Positions 16,724 through 25,477 are shown, counted from the stretch's first letter. The stretch is DNA of 64,000 bases from Citrifermentans bremense R1 (GCF_000426865.1 NZ_AUGE01000007.1:62001-126000), one strand, 5' to 3'. Notes: generated by a model not told the origin, from the sequence alone. Translations and numbers: made by a program.

Positions 16724-17623
16724 ATGCTGACAATGCAGGAAATAAAAAGCCACTATTACTTCACCGATACAGATGCGAAGCTTTTAGAAGAGTTACTTCC
16801 CCTGGCCGAGAAGAACTGCGAGGCTATGGTTGAAGAGTTCTATGGCTACCTTCTCAAGATACCGGAGACGGCAGCTTTCCTGCGCGATCCCAAAGAACTG
16901 CAGAAACTGCGCAAGACCCACGCGCAGTGGTTCCTCTCGCTGTTTTGCGGCCGTTATGACAACGGCTATATGATCACGCTGCAGAGCATCGGGCAGGCGC
17001 ATGTCCGCATCAAGGTGAGCGCGCACTACGTGAGCGCCGCCATGAACGTGGTGCGCAGGTTCCTCATCGAACTGCTCCAGGCCAACTTCCCGGAGATCGA
17101 GAGAAGGCGCAAATACCGCATCGCGGTGGAAAAGATCCTCGACATAAACCTCGACATCATGAGCACCTCCTATCAGGAGGAGGAGCTGCGCAAGGTGTTC
17201 GTTTCGCACCGGCTGGAGTCAAAGCTCATCCACGCCGCCGAGCGTTTCACCTATGGCCTGAACCTCGTACTGGTCGTCGCGCTGATCATCGTTTCCCTGT
17301 CGGTGGTGGGGTTGTTCTTCTGGGACTTGGTGCACGTCTTCAGCGGGAGCATGGAGAAGGGGATCCTGTCGGCACTCGGTTCTTTGCTCATCCTATGGAT
17401 GATGATCGAGCTGATGGACAACGAGATCAAGACGCTGAAGGGGGGGAAGTTCAACATCCTCATCTTCATCGGCGTGATCATAGTGGCGCTGATACGCGAA
17501 ATCCTGATCTCGACGCTGCGCCACGACGCGCTGGAAACGCAGGCCTTTTTGGCGGGGACCCTGCTCATCCTGGGCATCGTCTACTTCCTGGTCGCCAAAA
17601 GCCAGAACGTCAACGCCCACTAG
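16724..17623 (+). CDS. Globin-coupled sensor with C-terminal PsiE membrane domain
   Basis: A 299-residue fusion. Residues ~1-165 are a sensor globin, with proximal His93 (SIGQAHVRIKV) and a distal His66 (KTHAQWF). Residues ~175-295 form four transmembrane helices of the PsiE family (LILWMMIELMDNEIKTL, ILISTLRHDALETQAFLAG). The size and layout match G. sulfurreducens GsGCS, whose isolated globin domain has been crystallised and has a bis-histidine heme. It probably senses O2, NO or redox and signals through the membrane domain by an unknown route. AGGAGCGTCAA precedes the ATG. Confidence 0.9.
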   Translation: MLTMQEIKSHYYFTDTDAKLLEELLPLAEKNCEAMVEEFYGYLLKIPETAAFLRDPKELQKLRKTHAQWFLSLFCGRYDNGYMITLQSIGQAHVRIKVSAHYVSAAMNVVRRFLIELLQANFPEIERRRKYRIAVEKILDINLDIMSTSYQEEELRKVFVSHRLESKLIHAAERFTYGLNLVLVVALIIVSLSVVGLFFWDLVHVFSGSMEKGILSALGSLLILWMMIELMDNEIKTLKGGKFNILIFIGVIIVALIREILISTLRHDALETQAFLAGTLLILGIVYFLVAKSQNVNAH

Positions 17624-17661
17624 GGCCGCGCCCTTGGCCCGGTTGTCAACGATCTGCGCCT

Positions 17662-17703
17662 AAAAAAGGAAAGGGCACCTTATCCGGGTGCCCTTTCCTT
17701 TTA
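17662..17703. terminator. Bidirectional terminator
   Basis: AAAAAAGGAAAGGGCACC and GGGTGCCCTTTCCTTTT form a perfect long hairpin with A-run and T-run on the two sides, between convergent genes. Confidence 0.9.
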
Positions 17704-17733
17704 GCGTCTTTTCAGCTGCGGCTGGTTTTCGTC

Positions 17734-18102
17734 TCAACCCACATACTTCAGTTTCCGCGGTTCCTTGCCGCTTCCAGGTTCCGCCTTTTCCCCCGTCACC
17801 GCCTGCACCAGCTTCTTGCAAGTGGAGACCAGCTTGGACAGCTGCCCATCCTCGCCGTAGATCTTGCCGTAGAAGATGTTCTCCATGGCGTGCATCCTCG
17901 CCACCGGCGTCTTCGCCTTGCGGAGCTGCATATCGATGGTCCATTGCAACTGCTGCAGCTTCAGGCTCTGCTCGGGCGTTCTCGCCGTGCAGGCATTCTT
18001 GATGGCCTCTTGGGCAAGCTGATCGAACAGTGCAGGATTTTCCTGGTACAGCTTGCGCAGTTCTGCCGGAGTGTAAAGGCTCAAAACAGATTTAGTACTC
18101 AT
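17734..18102 (-). CDS. DUF3135 domain protein
   Basis: A 122-residue soluble, mostly helical protein. The pattern LRKLYQENPALFDQLAQEAI followed by LKLQQLQWTIDMQL and ARMHAMENIFY fits DUF3135, a small family of unknown function found in proteobacteria. The C-terminal ~25 residues are basic and disordered. GAGGGAGGATGCC precedes the ATG. It stands alone between two terminating genes, and nothing nearby suggests a role. Confidence 0.75.
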   Translation of the reverse strand: MSTKSVLSLYTPAELRKLYQENPALFDQLAQEAIKNACTARTPEQSLKLQQLQWTIDMQLRKAKTPVARMHAMENIFYGKIYGEDGQLSKLVSTCKKLVQAVTGEKAEPGSGKEPRKLKYVG

Positions 18103-18266
18103 GGCATCCTCCCTCGTACCCCTGACTCAGTATCGGGTGTCGGGATAACACGTGCAGAAGCATTTATTTTTTCTAACTGTGCCTGAATACCAAAATTAAA
18201 TCCAGCAATTTTCGAGGGACGCCGGTCATTAATTCATTACCGGCGGCTTTGCCGCGCGGCGCGCTC

Positions 18267-19505
18267 TTACGCGGCGCTGGTACATACGACCTCCGGGGCG
18301 CTCCCCGCACCCAGCACCGCCGTCAAACCGAGGACGCCGCACACCGCCATGACCGCGGTCATAGGGAGGGCGCTCCCGTCGTGGAAACCCCCCACCAGCG
18401 CCCCGGCGGACGCGCCCAGCGTGTACTGGATGGTCCCCAAAAGCGCCGAGGCGCTTCCCGCCGCCTTGTCGAATGGCGCCATGGCCAGCGCAGTCAGGTT
18501 CGGGTACAAGAGCCCGGTCATGCATAGGCAGATGAAGATGAGGACGGCTTGGGCAGGGAACCCGCCGACCCCGGTGGCGCCTGCCGCGGTGAGCAAAAGC
18601 GCAGCGGCCGCGCTGACCAGGAATGCCGCGGACGCTATCTGCTGCGGAGAGAAGCGGCGCAAGAGCCTGCGGTTGACTTGCGAGGCCCCGATGAGGCCGC
18701 AGGCGTTCACCCCGAACAGGAGCCCGAACTGCTGCGGGGAGATGCCGTGCAGCTCGATGAAGATGAAGGGGGCGCCGGAGATGTAGGAGAAGTTCATGCC
18801 GGCGACGCACCCGATTGCGACCGCGTACCGGAGATAATGCCGGTTTTTCAGCAGGTGACCGTATACCTTCACCATGCCTGCAAGGCTGCGGCGCTGGCGC
18901 CTCTCCGCCGGCAAGGACTCAGGCAGCCCCACGGCGGCACCCGCCAGCGAAACGACGCCGAAGAAAGCCAGGAACCAGAAAATACCCCTCCACCCCGTAA
19001 GCAAGAGCAGCTGGCCGCCGGCGATCGGCGCCAGGATCGGGGCAACCCCCATGATCAGCATGAGCAGGGAGAACATCCTGGCCGCCTCGGCGGTGTCATA
19101 GAGGTCGCGCACCACCGCCCGGGAAATGACCATCCCGGCGCCCCCTCCCAGCGCCATCAGCACCCGCCAGAACAGCAGCTCCGCGCCGCTGTGCACCGCG
19201 GCGCACCCAAGACAGGAGACGACATAGAGGGCGAGCCCAGCCAGGAGCGGAACCCGCCTTCCATAGCGGTCGGCGAGCGGCCCGTAAAAGAGCTGCCCCG
19301 CGGCGGACCCGAAAAGGAAAGCAGATACCGAGAGCTGCACCGTGCTGAGTGGTTCCCCGAGATCCTTCGCCATCTGCGGGAAGGCGGGGAGATACATGTC
19401 GATGGACATGGCGCTGAAAGCGGTCAGCGCAGCCAGGATCAGTACGAACCCGGCCAGTTGGCGTTTGCTCATGTCCCTAGGGTGAAGGGAAGCGGTACGC
19501 TTCAT
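18267..19505 (-). CDS. Bcr/CflA-family multidrug efflux transporter (MFS)
   Basis: A 412-residue, 12-helix major facilitator proton antiporter of the Bcr/CflA drug-resistance group. Visible signatures: SIDMYLPAFPQMAKDL in TM1, the loop 2-3 motif GPLADRYGRRVPLL, and RAVVRDLYD with APILAPIAGG in the TM4-TM5 region. It exports drugs or metabolites from the cytoplasm. AAAGGAGCTTGAAAGT sets the start. An inverted repeat directly upstream of its ribosome binding site matches one at the adjacent marR-type gene, which lies 51 bases upstream on the same strand, so expression is probably repressed by that regulator. Confidence 0.92.
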   Translation of the reverse strand: MKRTASLHPRDMSKRQLAGFVLILAALTAFSAMSIDMYLPAFPQMAKDLGEPLSTVQLSVSAFLFGSAAGQLFYGPLADRYGRRVPLLAGLALYVVSCLGCAAVHSGAELLFWRVLMALGGGAGMVISRAVVRDLYDTAEAARMFSLLMLIMGVAPILAPIAGGQLLLLTGWRGIFWFLAFFGVVSLAGAAVGLPESLPAERRQRRSLAGMVKVYGHLLKNRHYLRYAVAIGCVAGMNFSYISGAPFIFIELHGISPQQFGLLFGVNACGLIGASQVNRRLLRRFSPQQIASAAFLVSAAAALLLTAAGATGVGGFPAQAVLIFICLCMTGLLYPNLTALAMAPFDKAAGSASALLGTIQYTLGASAGALVGGFHDGSALPMTAVMAVCGVLGLTAVLGAGSAPEVVCTSAA

Positions 19506-19519
19506 ACTTTCAAGCTCCT

Positions 19520-19540
19520 TTAGTTGCTGTAGGCAACTAA
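19520..19540. promoter_or_regulatory. Predicted MarR operator, copy 1
   Basis: Perfect palindrome with 8-base arms TTAGTTGC and GCAACTAA around TGTAG, placed between the regulator and transporter genes next to the transporter ribosome binding site. It shares the AGTTG-N7-CAACT form with 20009-20025. Confidence 0.65.
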
Positions 19541-19556
19541 TGTCAGAAAAAAATGA

Positions 19557-20006
19557 TTACCTGTTCAGGTTAGCGCAGGCACGACGCAGGACGTCGCGGC
19601 ATAGGTCGAGGTCGCTCTCGCTGATGCCCCGCTGTGCCTCTTCAAGGATCCCGCGAGCCAGGTCCGTGGCCTGATCCATCAGGAGCTTACCCTGCTCGGT
19701 CAGGTAGAGCAGCCGCTCCCTGCCATCGCCCGGGCTCGGCAAACGCACGATCAGTCCCCGCGCTTCCAGCCCCGCTGCCAGGCGTGCCATCGTGGTCTTG
19801 TCCTTGGCAGTCTTCTCGGCGATAGCTCCCTGCGGGAGCCCGTTATGTTCCCACAACTGCACCAGGAGCGAATACTGCTCCGCGGTAATGGGCAGGTCGT
19901 GCTGCGCCAGGACCAGGTTGAAGCGTCGCAACACCACCCGCGACAGGCGGGAGGCAAGGTGTCCCAGTGATTTGTCCAGCCGGTATTGTGACCTTGAATT
20001 CTTCAT
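19557..20006 (-). CDS. MarR-family transcriptional regulator
   Basis: A 149-residue winged-helix repressor. The recognition helix region reads LPQGAIAEKTAKDKTTMARLAAGLEARG and the wing LPSPGDGRERLLYLTEQG, both typical of MarR. Such proteins are dimers that leave DNA when they bind small aromatic or toxic ligands. The gene precedes the Bcr/CflA transporter on the same strand, and near-identical inverted repeats sit in front of both genes, so it probably represses itself and the transporter. The ATG lies immediately beside its own operator. Confidence 0.92.
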   Translation of the reverse strand: MKNSRSQYRLDKSLGHLASRLSRVVLRRFNLVLAQHDLPITAEQYSLLVQLWEHNGLPQGAIAEKTAKDKTTMARLAAGLEARGLIVRLPSPGDGRERLLYLTEQGKLLMDQATDLARGILEEAQRGISESDLDLCRDVLRRACANLNR

Positions 20007-20008
20007 AT

Positions 20009-20025
20009 AGTTGCAACCTACAACT
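20009..20025. promoter_or_regulatory. Predicted MarR operator, copy 2
   Basis: Inverted repeat AGTTG-N7-CAACT two bases upstream of the marR start codon, so it covers the position of the ribosome binding site. The arms and spacer length equal those of copy 1. Confidence 0.6.
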
Positions 20026-20065
20026 TGTTGAACCGCCGGTCAATGAAAATCCGGCGCGGGGCCAC

Positions 20066-20113
20066 GGCCTTTGCGCATAGTCACCATTAAATAAACCTAT
20101 TGCGCAAAAGGCC
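20066..20113. repeat. Inverted repeat in the divergent region
   Basis: GGCCTTTGCGCA and TGCGCAAAAGGCC are complementary apart from one extra A, separated by 23 AT-rich bases. It lies between the marR gene and the downstream small protein gene; it could be a regulatory hairpin in the small gene's leader. Confidence 0.45.
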
Positions 20114-20216
20114 TCCTCGGTTTATATTCCCGCACCGCTTACGTGGAAAAACCCCCACCGTACGCGTTGCGAGATTTGCACTGACGACGGTCAATTCAAC
20201 ACAGGAGTGAAAGTAA

Positions 20217-20435
20217 ATGCCCGACTGCGAGCTTCTTTCCGGTTGCATCTTCTTCAACGACCGGATGGCAAACATGCCTTCTACCAGCAACGTTTTCAAA
20301 ATGATGTACTGCTACGACAACTTCGAAGGGTGCGCGCGCTATACGGTCCGCAAGGAAGCTGGCAAGGAAAGCGTGCCGGAAGACCTCTTCCCGAACCAGA
20401 TCGATAAGGCGAGGGAGATCCTCGACAAGCGTTGA
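20217..20435 (+). CDS. Small cysteine-containing conserved-looking protein
   Basis: A 72-residue cytoplasmic protein with a good ACAGGAGTGAAAGTAA site. It has four cysteines (CELLSGC near the N-terminus, then YCYDNFEGC), followed by an amphipathic helical tail ending LFPNQIDKAREILDKR. The paired cysteines could bind a metal or iron-sulfur cluster, but no known motif is complete. I believe similar short proteins occur across Geobacter and other anaerobes; that is recollection. It has its own terminator and so is probably a separate transcript. Confidence 0.75.
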   Translation: MPDCELLSGCIFFNDRMANMPSTSNVFKMMYCYDNFEGCARYTVRKEAGKESVPEDLFPNQIDKAREILDKR

Positions 20436-20469
20436 CATTTATTTACGGCAGATGTATTGAAAATCAGGC

Positions 20470-20500
20470 AAAGGCCACGGCAGTCCCGGGGCCTTTTTTT
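20470..20500 (+). terminator. Intrinsic terminator
   Basis: AAAGGCC and GGGGCCTTTTTTT arms with a T7 tail, directly after the small cysteine protein gene. Confidence 0.8.
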
Positions 20501-20550
20501 CATGCCGAAGCGGCCGGGTCCACGCGACCCCGGCCGCAGGAAGGGTAAAG

Positions 20551-21474
20551 ATGGTTTCTAAAGAACATGACGCTATGAAACGGAGAGCGGCGCGCTTCTC
20601 GGTGCTCTCGAACTCCTTGCTGGTGGCGGCGAAGCTGGTGGTCGGCCTCGTTTCGGGTTCCGTCTCGGTGCTTTCCGAGGCGATACATTCGGGGATAGAT
20701 CTCATCGCCGCCGTCATCGCCTGGTACTCGGTGAGGGAGTCGGGCAAGCCCGCCGACGAAGATCATCATTACGGCCACGGCAAAATCGAGAACGTAGCCG
20801 GCACCATCGAGGCCCTGCTCATCCTCGGCGCCGCCTTCTACATCATCTACGAAGCGGTCCACAAGCTGCAGACGGGCGTGGTCGCTATCGAGAACCTGGG
20901 GCTTGGCGCCGCGGTAATGGCGGTCTCCGCCATAGCCAACTACCTGGTCTCCAGGCACCTGCTGAACGTGGCCGCCGCCACCGACTCGGTAGCGCTCGAA
21001 GCCGACGCGATGCACCTGCGCACCGACGTCTACACCTCGGCCGGCGTCCTCGCGGGATTGATCCTCATCAAGCTGACCGGGATCGTCCTGCTCGACCCTA
21101 TCGTCGCCATCCTGGTCGCGCTGATGATCGTCAAGGCCGCCTGGGACCTCACGAAGAGCGCCTTCTTCCACATCCTGGACGTGAGGCTGCCGGAGGACGA
21201 GGAAGCAATCATCCACGACGTGCTCCAGAACCACCGCGAGCACATCATCGAGTACCACAAACTGCGCACGCGCAAGTCGGGCCACATCCGGCACATCGAC
21301 ATGCACCTGGTCGTCCCAAAACAGATGACCGTCGAAAGCGGCCACGCGCTAAGCCACGAGATCTCCGAGGATATCGAGAAAAATCTCCCCTACAGCCACG
21401 TCCTGGTCCATATTGAACCTTGCCCCGGCGGCTGCGAGCGTTGCGCCGTCGAGTGCCCGAAAGTCAGCAAGTGA
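20551..21474 (+). CDS. Cation diffusion facilitator (CDF) metal transporter
   Basis: A 307-residue, six-helix metal/proton antiporter exporting divalent cations from the cytoplasm. The transport site has the HxxxD pair in TM2 (HSGID) and in TM5 (HLRTD), an HD-HD pattern usually linked to zinc or cadmium rather than the DD-HD of FieF. The soluble C-terminal domain follows. Unusually it ends in a cysteine cluster, CPGGCERCAVECP, that could sense or hand on metal. GGAAGGGTAAAG precedes the ATG. No metal regulator is adjacent. Confidence 0.92.
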   Translation: MVSKEHDAMKRRAARFSVLSNSLLVAAKLVVGLVSGSVSVLSEAIHSGIDLIAAVIAWYSVRESGKPADEDHHYGHGKIENVAGTIEALLILGAAFYIIYEAVHKLQTGVVAIENLGLGAAVMAVSAIANYLVSRHLLNVAAATDSVALEADAMHLRTDVYTSAGVLAGLILIKLTGIVLLDPIVAILVALMIVKAAWDLTKSAFFHILDVRLPEDEEAIIHDVLQNHREHIIEYHKLRTRKSGHIRHIDMHLVVPKQMTVESGHALSHEISEDIEKNLPYSHVLVHIEPCPGGCERCAVECPKVSK

Positions 21475-21529
21475 CCTCTGCTCCTGAGGGTGCGAAACGA
21501 CCGCAGGCAGCACCTCGCCATCGGTCGGG

Positions 21530-22129
21530 TCATACGCTTGAGGCGCCGATCCCCCGCGTGAAGATGTCCAGGTACTGCTGCACCAGCATTTCGTCCTTTT
21601 CGGGGGAATGGCTGATCAGGTTCCTGGTCGCCAGGCTGCTCAGGAAGAAGTAATTCACCATCCCCGCCAGCGCCAGGGCCGCGTTGGTGGGATCGACATC
21701 CTCCCGGAACTTCTTCTGCCGGATCCCCTCCTCGATCGCCCCCGCCATGGTCACGATGACCTCGTCGATTACCGGCATCACCAAGGGCTCGAAAAACGCC
21801 GTCGGGTTGGTCAGTTCGCTCGTGTAAAAGCGGAGCAGGTACGGGTTGTTTCTGTGGCGCCCGAAGGTCCAGAGCAGATAGCTCTTTACCATCTCCACCG
21901 GGTCCGTCACGCGCTCCCTGATCTCATGGATTTCCTTGAAGCAGGCGAACTGCTGCTGCAACACCGCCTGATAGAGCCCTTCCTTGCTGCCGAAATGGTA
22001 GGAGATCATCGAGATGCTGGTCCCCGCCGCGAGCGAGAGCTCACGGATGCTTACCCCCTTCAGCCCCCTCTCCGAAAACAGCTGCGTCCCCACCTCCATA
22101 AGCTTCTTGTGACATTCCGTTTTTTCCAT
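21530..22129 (-). CDS. TetR-family transcriptional regulator
   Basis: A 199-residue TetR repressor: N-terminal helix-turn-helix GVSIRELSLAAGTSISMISYHFGSK (residues ~28-52) and an all-helical ligand-binding domain. It is divergent from the acetyl-CoA hydrolase/transferase gene, with a perfect 7+7 palindrome between them, so its likely targets are itself and that gene; the ligand may be an acyl-CoA or organic acid (inference). The ATG at 22129 with CCGGAG upstream is preferred to a longer in-frame start. Confidence 0.9.
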   Translation of the reverse strand: MEKTECHKKLMEVGTQLFSERGLKGVSIRELSLAAGTSISMISYHFGSKEGLYQAVLQQQFACFKEIHEIRERVTDPVEMVKSYLLWTFGRHRNNPYLLRFYTSELTNPTAFFEPLVMPVIDEVIVTMAGAIEEGIRQKKFREDVDPTNAALALAGMVNYFFLSSLATRNLISHSPEKDEMLVQQYLDIFTRGIGASSV

Positions 22130-22230
22130 GATGACTCCGGCAGACTGGGTATTGGCGCGTAGACAGTAGCAAAATCGCAGGGGAAATACCAATTTTATTG
22201 CAATCAAAACAGCGTGCTGTTATGTTGTAT

Positions 22231-22246
22231 TCGAACGAACGTTCGA
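22231..22246. promoter_or_regulatory. Predicted TetR operator
   Basis: Perfect inverted repeat TCGAACG-AA-CGTTCGA between the divergent TetR gene and the CoA-transferase gene, about 55 bases before the latter's start. The form is typical of TetR operators. Confidence 0.7.
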
Positions 22247-22300
22247 TTCCTATCACCATGGAAGCTATGCCACAATAGCTCGTCAGGAGGGTTCCGGAAG

Positions 22301-23863
22301 ATGTCCGAATTGCACAGCAGAATCAGGAAATCCAGCCTTCGCGGCAGGATCAAGACCGTCGATGAAGTGATCCCGATGTTCAAGAACGGGATGAACGTAG
22401 GGTGGTCCGGGTTTACCCCCGCCGGTTACCCGAAGATGGTCCCCATTGCCCTGGCGGACCATGTGGAAAAGAACCAGTTGCAAGGAAAGCTGAAGTTCAA
22501 CCTGTACATCGGCGCATCGGTCGGGGTCGAGACCGAGGACCGCTGGGCGTCGCTCGACATGATCGACCGCCGCTGGCCGTACCAGACCGGCAAGAACATC
22601 CAGGCCGGCATCAACGAAGGGCGCATCAGGATGGGTGACAAGCACCTCTCCATGTTCGCCCAGGACTTGGGCTACGGCTTCTACACCAAGCACAACGACG
22701 GCCGCCTCGACATCGCCATCATCGAGTGCTCGGCCATCACCGAGAACGGCGAGCTGGTCCTCACCGCATCCTGCGGCGCCGTCCCCGAGATCGTGCAGAT
22801 CGCGGACCAGATCATCATCGAGATCAACACCTCGATCCCGAGCTTCGAGGGGCTGCACGACATCGTCGAGCCGATCGCTCCGCCCAACCGCCTCCCCTAC
22901 CTGATCTGCCGCGTCGACGACCGTGCCGGTTCCCCGTACGTCCGCGTCGATAACGACAAGATCGTCGCCATCGTCGAGTCCAACCGCCCCGACAACGGCC
23001 GCGCCTTCAGCGAGCAGGACGACACCTCCGAAGCCATCGCCAACAACATCATCGACTTTTTCTCCCACGAGGTGAAGGTGGGAAGGCTGCCGAAAAACCT
23101 GCTGCCGCTGCAGTCCGGCGTCGGCTCCATCGCCAACGCGGTCATCGGCGGGCTTGCCAACGGCCCGTTCACCGGCCTCAAGGTCTGGACCGAGGTGCTG
23201 CAAGACACCATGCTCGACTTCTTCGACTCCGGCAAGCTCGACTTCGCCTCCACGGTCTCGCTTTCATTCTCGGTCGACGGTTTCAAGCGCTTCTACGACA
23301 ACTGGGACAAGTACAGCGACAAGGTGATGATGCGTCCGCTCTCCATCGCCAACCACCCCGAGCCGATCCGCCGCCTCGGCTGCATCGCGATGAACACCCC
23401 GGTGGAGTTCGACATCTACGCCCACGCGAACTCCACGCTGGTAGGCGGTACCCGGATGATCAACGGCATCGGCGGCTCCGGCGACTTCCTCAGGAACGCG
23501 TACCTCTCCATCATGCACACCCCGTCGGCGCGCCCGACCAAGACCGATCCGACCGGCATTACCTGCGTCGTTCCGCACGTGCCGCATGTCGACCATACCG
23601 AGCACGACCTTGACGTGCTGGTCACCGAGCAGGGTCTTGCCGACCTGCGCGGCCTCGACCCGAAAAGCCGCGCCAAGCTCATTATCGAGAAGTGCGCGCA
23701 CCCCGATTACAAGCCGCTTTTGCAGGACTACTTCGAGCGCGCGGCAAAGGACTGCCTGGCACGCAAAGCAGGGCACGAGCCGCAGCTTCTGGACCGCGTC
23801 TTCAAGATGCAGGTGAACCTGGCACAGAAAGGGACCATGAAGATCGACAGCTGGGACATCTAG
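22301..23863 (+). CDS. Acetyl-CoA hydrolase/transferase family protein (probable succinyl-CoA:acetate CoA-transferase)
   Basis: A 520-residue protein of the family that includes succinyl-CoA:acetate CoA-transferases. Features include an N-terminal [16 protein letters not shown], a GLANGPF segment, and the C-terminal [15 protein letters not shown] and [14 protein letters not shown]. In Geobacter such enzymes activate acetate with succinyl-CoA and so close the TCA cycle during acetate oxidation, which is the likely role here. CAGGAGGGTTCCGGAAG fixes the start. A TetR palindrome sits upstream and a strong terminator follows. A plain hydrolase activity cannot be excluded from sequence. Confidence 0.9.
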   Translation: MSELHSRIRKSSLRGRIKTVDEVIPMFKNGMNVGWSGFTPAGYPKMVPIALADHVEKNQLQGKLKFNLYIGASVGVETEDRWASLDMIDRRWPYQTGKNIQAGINEGRIRMGDKHLSMFAQDLGYGFYTKHNDGRLDIAIIECSAITENGELVLTASCGAVPEIVQIADQIIIEINTSIPSFEGLHDIVEPIAPPNRLPYLICRVDDRAGSPYVRVDNDKIVAIVESNRPDNGRAFSEQDDTSEAIANNIIDFFSHEVKVGRLPKNLLPLQSGVGSIANAVIGGLANGPFTGLKVWTEVLQDTMLDFFDSGKLDFASTVSLSFSVDGFKRFYDNWDKYSDKVMMRPLSIANHPEPIRRLGCIAMNTPVEFDIYAHANSTLVGGTRMINGIGGSGDFLRNAYLSIMHTPSARPTKTDPTGITCVVPHVPHVDHTEHDLDVLVTEQGLADLRGLDPKSRAKLIIEKCAHPDYKPLLQDYFERAAKDCLARKAGHEPQLLDRVFKMQVNLAQKGTMKIDSWDI

Positions 23864-23885
23864 TTTCCGGGCATCGCGAATAAGG

Positions 23886-23923
23886 ACGGCAGGGGGCCTC
23901 AGGCCACCCTGCCGTTTTTTTTT
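23886..23923 (+). terminator. Intrinsic terminator
   Basis: ACGGCAGGGGGCCT / AGGCCACCCTGCCGT hairpin followed by nine T residues, after the CoA-transferase gene. Confidence 0.92.
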
Positions 23924-24002
23924 GTGCGCAGCATCAGCAAAATGTTTGACGGGCGTAAGGTAAAAGAGTTAAAACACCACCGACTTAGAGGGAGGGTGCC
24001 CA

Positions 24003-24410
24003 ATGGCTAGCAAGATCGATCCGGCGACCGTGGAATCCGGCAGCGCCATATCCATGCTGAAGACGCTGAACATTCACCTGAAGGAGATCGGGCCGACTTT
24101 CGCCTTGATGGAGGTGACGGTCTCCGATATCCACAAGAATTACTTTGGCGGAGCGCACGGCGGGCTGATCGCGGCCCTTATCGACACCGTTTCCTTCTTC
24201 CCGCAACCGCTGCTCCCCTCCGGCAAGCCATGCACGACCACCAACCTCAACGTCACCTATGTGAGACCCGCCGCCGTCGGCGACCTGCTGACCGCTCGCG
24301 CTGAACTGGTGCACCTGGGACGCAGGATGGCGAGCGTCACGGTGACCGTTTCCAACCAGCATGGCAAACTGGTGGCGCACGGCACAACCACCCTGATGAT
24401 CGAGCCGTAG
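24003..24410 (+). CDS. PaaI-family hotdog thioesterase
   Basis: A 135-residue hotdog-fold acyl-CoA thioesterase. The family signature HGGLIAALIDTVSFF and the following TTNLNVTYVRPA strand are intact, as in PaaI/YdiI-like enzymes that hydrolyse aryl- or acyl-CoA esters in the cytoplasm. GAGGGAGGGTGCCCA precedes the ATG. It follows the CoA-transferase but a terminator separates them, so it is probably independently transcribed. Substrate unknown. Confidence 0.88.
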   Translation: MASKIDPATVESGSAISMLKTLNIHLKEIGPTFALMEVTVSDIHKNYFGGAHGGLIAALIDTVSFFPQPLLPSGKPCTTTNLNVTYVRPAAVGDLLTARAELVHLGRRMASVTVTVSNQHGKLVAHGTTTLMIEP

Positions 24411-24474
24411 AGCCGTCTACTTCGAACCAGATCTGGCCCTGAGGGAATGTCATAAGCCAAAGAGGGAATCTGAA

Positions 24475-24690
24475 TCAGCAGCTCCATTTCAGGTTGTACG
24501 CGTTGTTACCGTTTTCAATCGCCTCTGGTGACCTTAGTTCCGGATACGGCTCCTTATTTCGATACCCGTACATCCTTTGCCGGACTCCCACAAAAGTATT
24601 TCCCTCTGCCTTTGTCTCATCCTGGACAGTACAGGAGCAGCTCAAGCTGTATATCGGAAAAAATTTATCAACTGCAATTTCTACTTTCAT
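24475..24690 (-). CDS. Possible small ORF, unknown
   Basis: A 71-codon open frame in the 309-base gap before the DUF3108 gene. The peptide has mixed composition (MYGYRNKEPYPELRSPE) but no recognisable domain, and its ribosome binding site is poor because GGAAG touches the start codon. It lies in an AT-richer stretch and might be a remnant. Weak call. Confidence 0.25.
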   Translation of the reverse strand: MKVEIAVDKFFPIYSLSCSCTVQDETKAEGNTFVGVRQRMYGYRNKEPYPELRSPEAIENGNNAYNLKWSC

Positions 24691-24719
24691 CTTCCGTATA
24701 CAATGGTAAACTTCGCAGG

Positions 24720-25430
24720 ATGAAATTTCTCGCCCTTTTAATACAGTCCATACTGCTTGTCACGATATGGTGCTCCCCGGCCGCCGCGATAGGTCCCGAG
24801 AGGCTGGTTTACGACGTCAGCTGGTCCGGTTTGAACGCCGGAACAGCCGTACTCGAGGTGGCAGCCCAGGGTGACGACTTCCGCATCCTCAATACCATCG
24901 CATCGAATTCCTTCGTTTCGGTCTTCTTTCGCATCGATGACAAGACCGAATCGACCGTCTCCCGCTCGGTGAAACCGAAGTCGTTCAAGGAGAAAATAAG
25001 CGAGGGGAAGTTCCGCGCCCATAGGGAAGCGACCTTCAACTTCACCACCCACCAGGCCGAGAGCAAGGACCTGCTTACCAACGCAGTCAAGCGGGACGCG
25101 ATAACCGCAAGGACTTACGACAACCTCTCCAGCATCTATTTTCTGCGCTCGCTGCAGTTGGCGCCGGGACAGTCGATCTCCTTCGAGATCTACGACACCA
25201 GGCATCTATGGAAAGCCGAGGCGAAAGTGGGGCATCGCGAGGAGATCACCACTTCTTTGGGCAAGTTCAAAACCATCATGGTAACGTCGCAGCTGACGCG
25301 AGACGGCATCCCCGCCAAGGTCGGCAACCCTACCTTCTGGTTCACCGACGACAACCAGCACATCCCCGTCCGCATCAAGACCCAGCTGAAGGTAGGCGAA
25401 ATCACCCTCACCCTGGCAAAGGAAAAGTAG
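24720..25430 (+). CDS. DUF3108 domain exported protein
   Basis: A 236-residue protein with a signal peptide (MKFLALLIQSILLVTIWCSP, cleaved near AAA) and a DUF3108 domain: LVYDVSWSGLNAGTAVLEV at the start of the mature protein and PTFWFTDDNQHIPVRIKTQ near the end. DUF3108 proteins are periplasmic or outer-membrane-associated beta-rich proteins of unknown function. The start at 24720 has only a weak GCAGG site; an earlier in-frame start would add 64 non-signal-like residues. A strong terminator follows. Confidence 0.85.
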   Translation: MKFLALLIQSILLVTIWCSPAAAIGPERLVYDVSWSGLNAGTAVLEVAAQGDDFRILNTIASNSFVSVFFRIDDKTESTVSRSVKPKSFKEKISEGKFRAHREATFNFTTHQAESKDLLTNAVKRDAITARTYDNLSSIYFLRSLQLAPGQSISFEIYDTRHLWKAEAKVGHREEITTSLGKFKTIMVTSQLTRDGIPAKVGNPTFWFTDDNQHIPVRIKTQLKVGEITLTLAKEK

Positions 25431-25477
25431 CCGCAGCAACCGCAGCAGGAAGCGCTGCCGACGGCCGGAAACAAAAA

